Positions 42,930 through 43,816 of a DNA stretch of 43,816 bases are shown here, piece by piece; the stretch's first letter is position 1, and each line of letters begins with the position of its first letter. The notes below the pieces were generated by a model. That model did not search any database, was not told where the DNA came from, and saw only the letters and a program-made list of their open reading frames with translations. A program made the translations under genes and the position numbers. The DNA comes from Halomonas sp. 328 (GTDB lineage Bacteria; Pseudomonadota; Gammaproteobacteria; Pseudomonadales; Halomonadaceae): assembly GCF_015645095.1 (NCBI RefSeq), contig NZ_JADOTW010000031.1, forward strand, positions 1-43,816, given 5' to 3'.

Positions 42930-43703
42930 ATGAGCGAGCAACTGATCGAAGTCGTCGACCAGGCGGGCATCGTCACCCTGACCATCAACCGTCCCCAGGC
43001 CCTCAATGCACTCAACAGCGCCGTCCTGAGCGAACTGGACCGTTTGTTAGACGAGCTCCAGGCCCGCGAGGACCTGCGTGCGGTGCTGATCACCGGCGCC
43101 GGCGAGAAGGCCTTCGTGGCCGGCGCCGATATCGCCGAGATGCGCGCCAAGACCCCGGAGCAGGCGCGCCGCTTCGCCCGCCAGGCGCTGGCCACCTTCA
43201 AGCGGCTGGAGGCCCTGCCGGTGCCCACCGTGGCCCTGGTCAACGGCTTCTGCCTGGGCGGCGGCTGCGAGCTGGCCCTGGCCTGCGACTGGGCGGTGGC
43301 CAGCGACAACGCCATCTTCGGTCAGCCCGAGGTGCTCTTGGGAGTGATCCCCGGCTTCGGCGGCACCCAGCGCCTGCCGCGCCGGGTCGGCCCGGCCATG
43401 GCGCTCGACCTGTGCACCACGGGGCGCAAGATCGATGCCGCCGAGGCCCTGCGCATCGGCCTGGTCAATCGGGTCATGGCCCAGAGCGAGTTGCCCGCCT
43501 ATGTGGCGGAGCTGACCCAGCAACTGGGCGGCAATGGTCCGGCGTCGGTGCGCGCCGCCAAGCAGGCCATCCACGATGGCATGGACCAGGACCTGGAGAG
43601 CGCCCTGGCCCTGGAGACCAGCCTCTTCGCGCTGTGCTTCGCCGGCGACGAGCAGCGCGAGGGCATGAGCGCCTTCGTCGAGAAGCGCAAGCCCAACTTC
43701 TGA
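42930..43703 (+). CDS. Enoyl-CoA hydratase/isomerase (crotonase family)
   Basis: 257 residues from ATG 42930, with GGAG upstream. The oxyanion-hole segments are GAGEKAFVAGADIAEM near 52-67 and FCLGGGCELALACD near 105-118. Catalytic Glu residues lie in GCELA and in FGQPEVLLGVIPGFGGTQRLPR near 130-150, so both acids of true hydratases are present. It hydrates trans-2-enoyl-CoA in fatty-acid or amino-acid breakdown; the precise substrate is unclear. Alone here. Confidence 0.95.
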   Translation: MSEQLIEVVDQAGIVTLTINRPQALNALNSAVLSELDRLLDELQAREDLRAVLITGAGEKAFVAGADIAEMRAKTPEQARRFARQALATFKRLEALPVPTVALVNGFCLGGGCELALACDWAVASDNAIFGQPEVLLGVIPGFGGTQRLPRRVGPAMALDLCTTGRKIDAAEALRIGLVNRVMAQSELPAYVAELTQQLGGNGPASVRAAKQAIHDGMDQDLESALALETSLFALCFAGDEQREGMSAFVEKRKPNF

Positions 43704-43735
43704 GGTCGCGCCGCCACGCAAGACGACGACGGGCA

Positions 43736-43751
43736 GGGGCCCCGGGGCCCC
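43736..43751. terminator. GC palindrome after the crotonase gene
   Basis: GGGGCCCCGGGGCCCC is a perfect 16-base inverted repeat 33 bases after the stop. A T5 run follows near 43796, too far to be paired with this hairpin; GGCGCGCGCC near 43766 is nearer. Termination is likely in this segment, but which hairpin is unclear. Confidence 0.35.
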
Positions 43752-43816
43752 GGCCGCGTCATGAGAGGCGCGCGCCCCCCTCGCCGAAGTGTGTGTTTTT
43801 GTCTCTTAGGGCCGGT

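Overview
The window is about 44 kb of GC-rich (roughly two-thirds G+C), densely packed chromosomal DNA. Gene content and protein style (DUF1415, DUF1190 with a YgiC-type ATP-grasp, amidoligase with GAT, Tsx/CNT nucleoside uptake, TenA under a TPP riboswitch, LpxL-type acyltransferase) point to a Halomonas-like marine gammaproteobacterium. That assignment is inference from gene content. I saw no rRNA, tRNA, CRISPR array, prophage or intact transposase.

Layout. 1-6210: a frameshifted DUF6880-like gene, a DUF503 protein and the SbcCD nuclease pair. 6211-9291: DUF1499, endonuclease V, an aldo/keto reductase and DUF1415. 9389-13547: a translationally coupled amidoligase/glutamine-amidotransferase pair, divergent from a large MscS-type channel. 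13825-16854: a ThuA/Gfo-Idh-MocA sugar module with two tandem LacI-type operators and its own LacI regulator. 16871-18210: two coupled J-domain-type proteins. 18522-22018: a DUF1190 lipoprotein-like or membrane protein, an unknown exported protein and an unknown membrane protein, converging on a glutathionylspermidine-synthase-like ATP-grasp enzyme. 22166-24042: an unknown membrane protein and a glutaredoxin-like protein.

25397-30812 holds the clearest pathway. A five-gene operon on the minus strand encodes ribokinase, nucleoside hydrolase, transaldolase, Tsx porin and CNT transporter (last gene ending at 24132). A divergent LacI-family repressor gene lies upstream, with a 34-bp perfect palindrome between them. 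Together they take nucleosides across both membranes, release ribose, phosphorylate it and feed it into the pentose phosphate pathway.

30957-33241: a Gfa-type formaldehyde/glutathione enzyme, a PmtA-like methyltransferase, and a CBS-BON protein with an Anr/FNR-like promoter. 33313-38197: a class V aminotransferase, a small outer-membrane barrel, and thiC and tenA, each behind its own TPP riboswitch. 38483 to the end: a MITE-like repeat abutting an LpxL-type acyltransferase, then DUF4870, VOC, methyltransferase, MFS and crotonase genes.

The most unusual pattern cuts across the window. At three unrelated genes (GAT, MscS, RbsR-like repressor) the 3' end including the stop region is repeated in direct orientation about 80-140 bp downstream. 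A fourth gene (LpxL-like) takes its stop codon from the tip of an inverted-repeat element. This suggests mobile or recombining repeats acting at gene ends.
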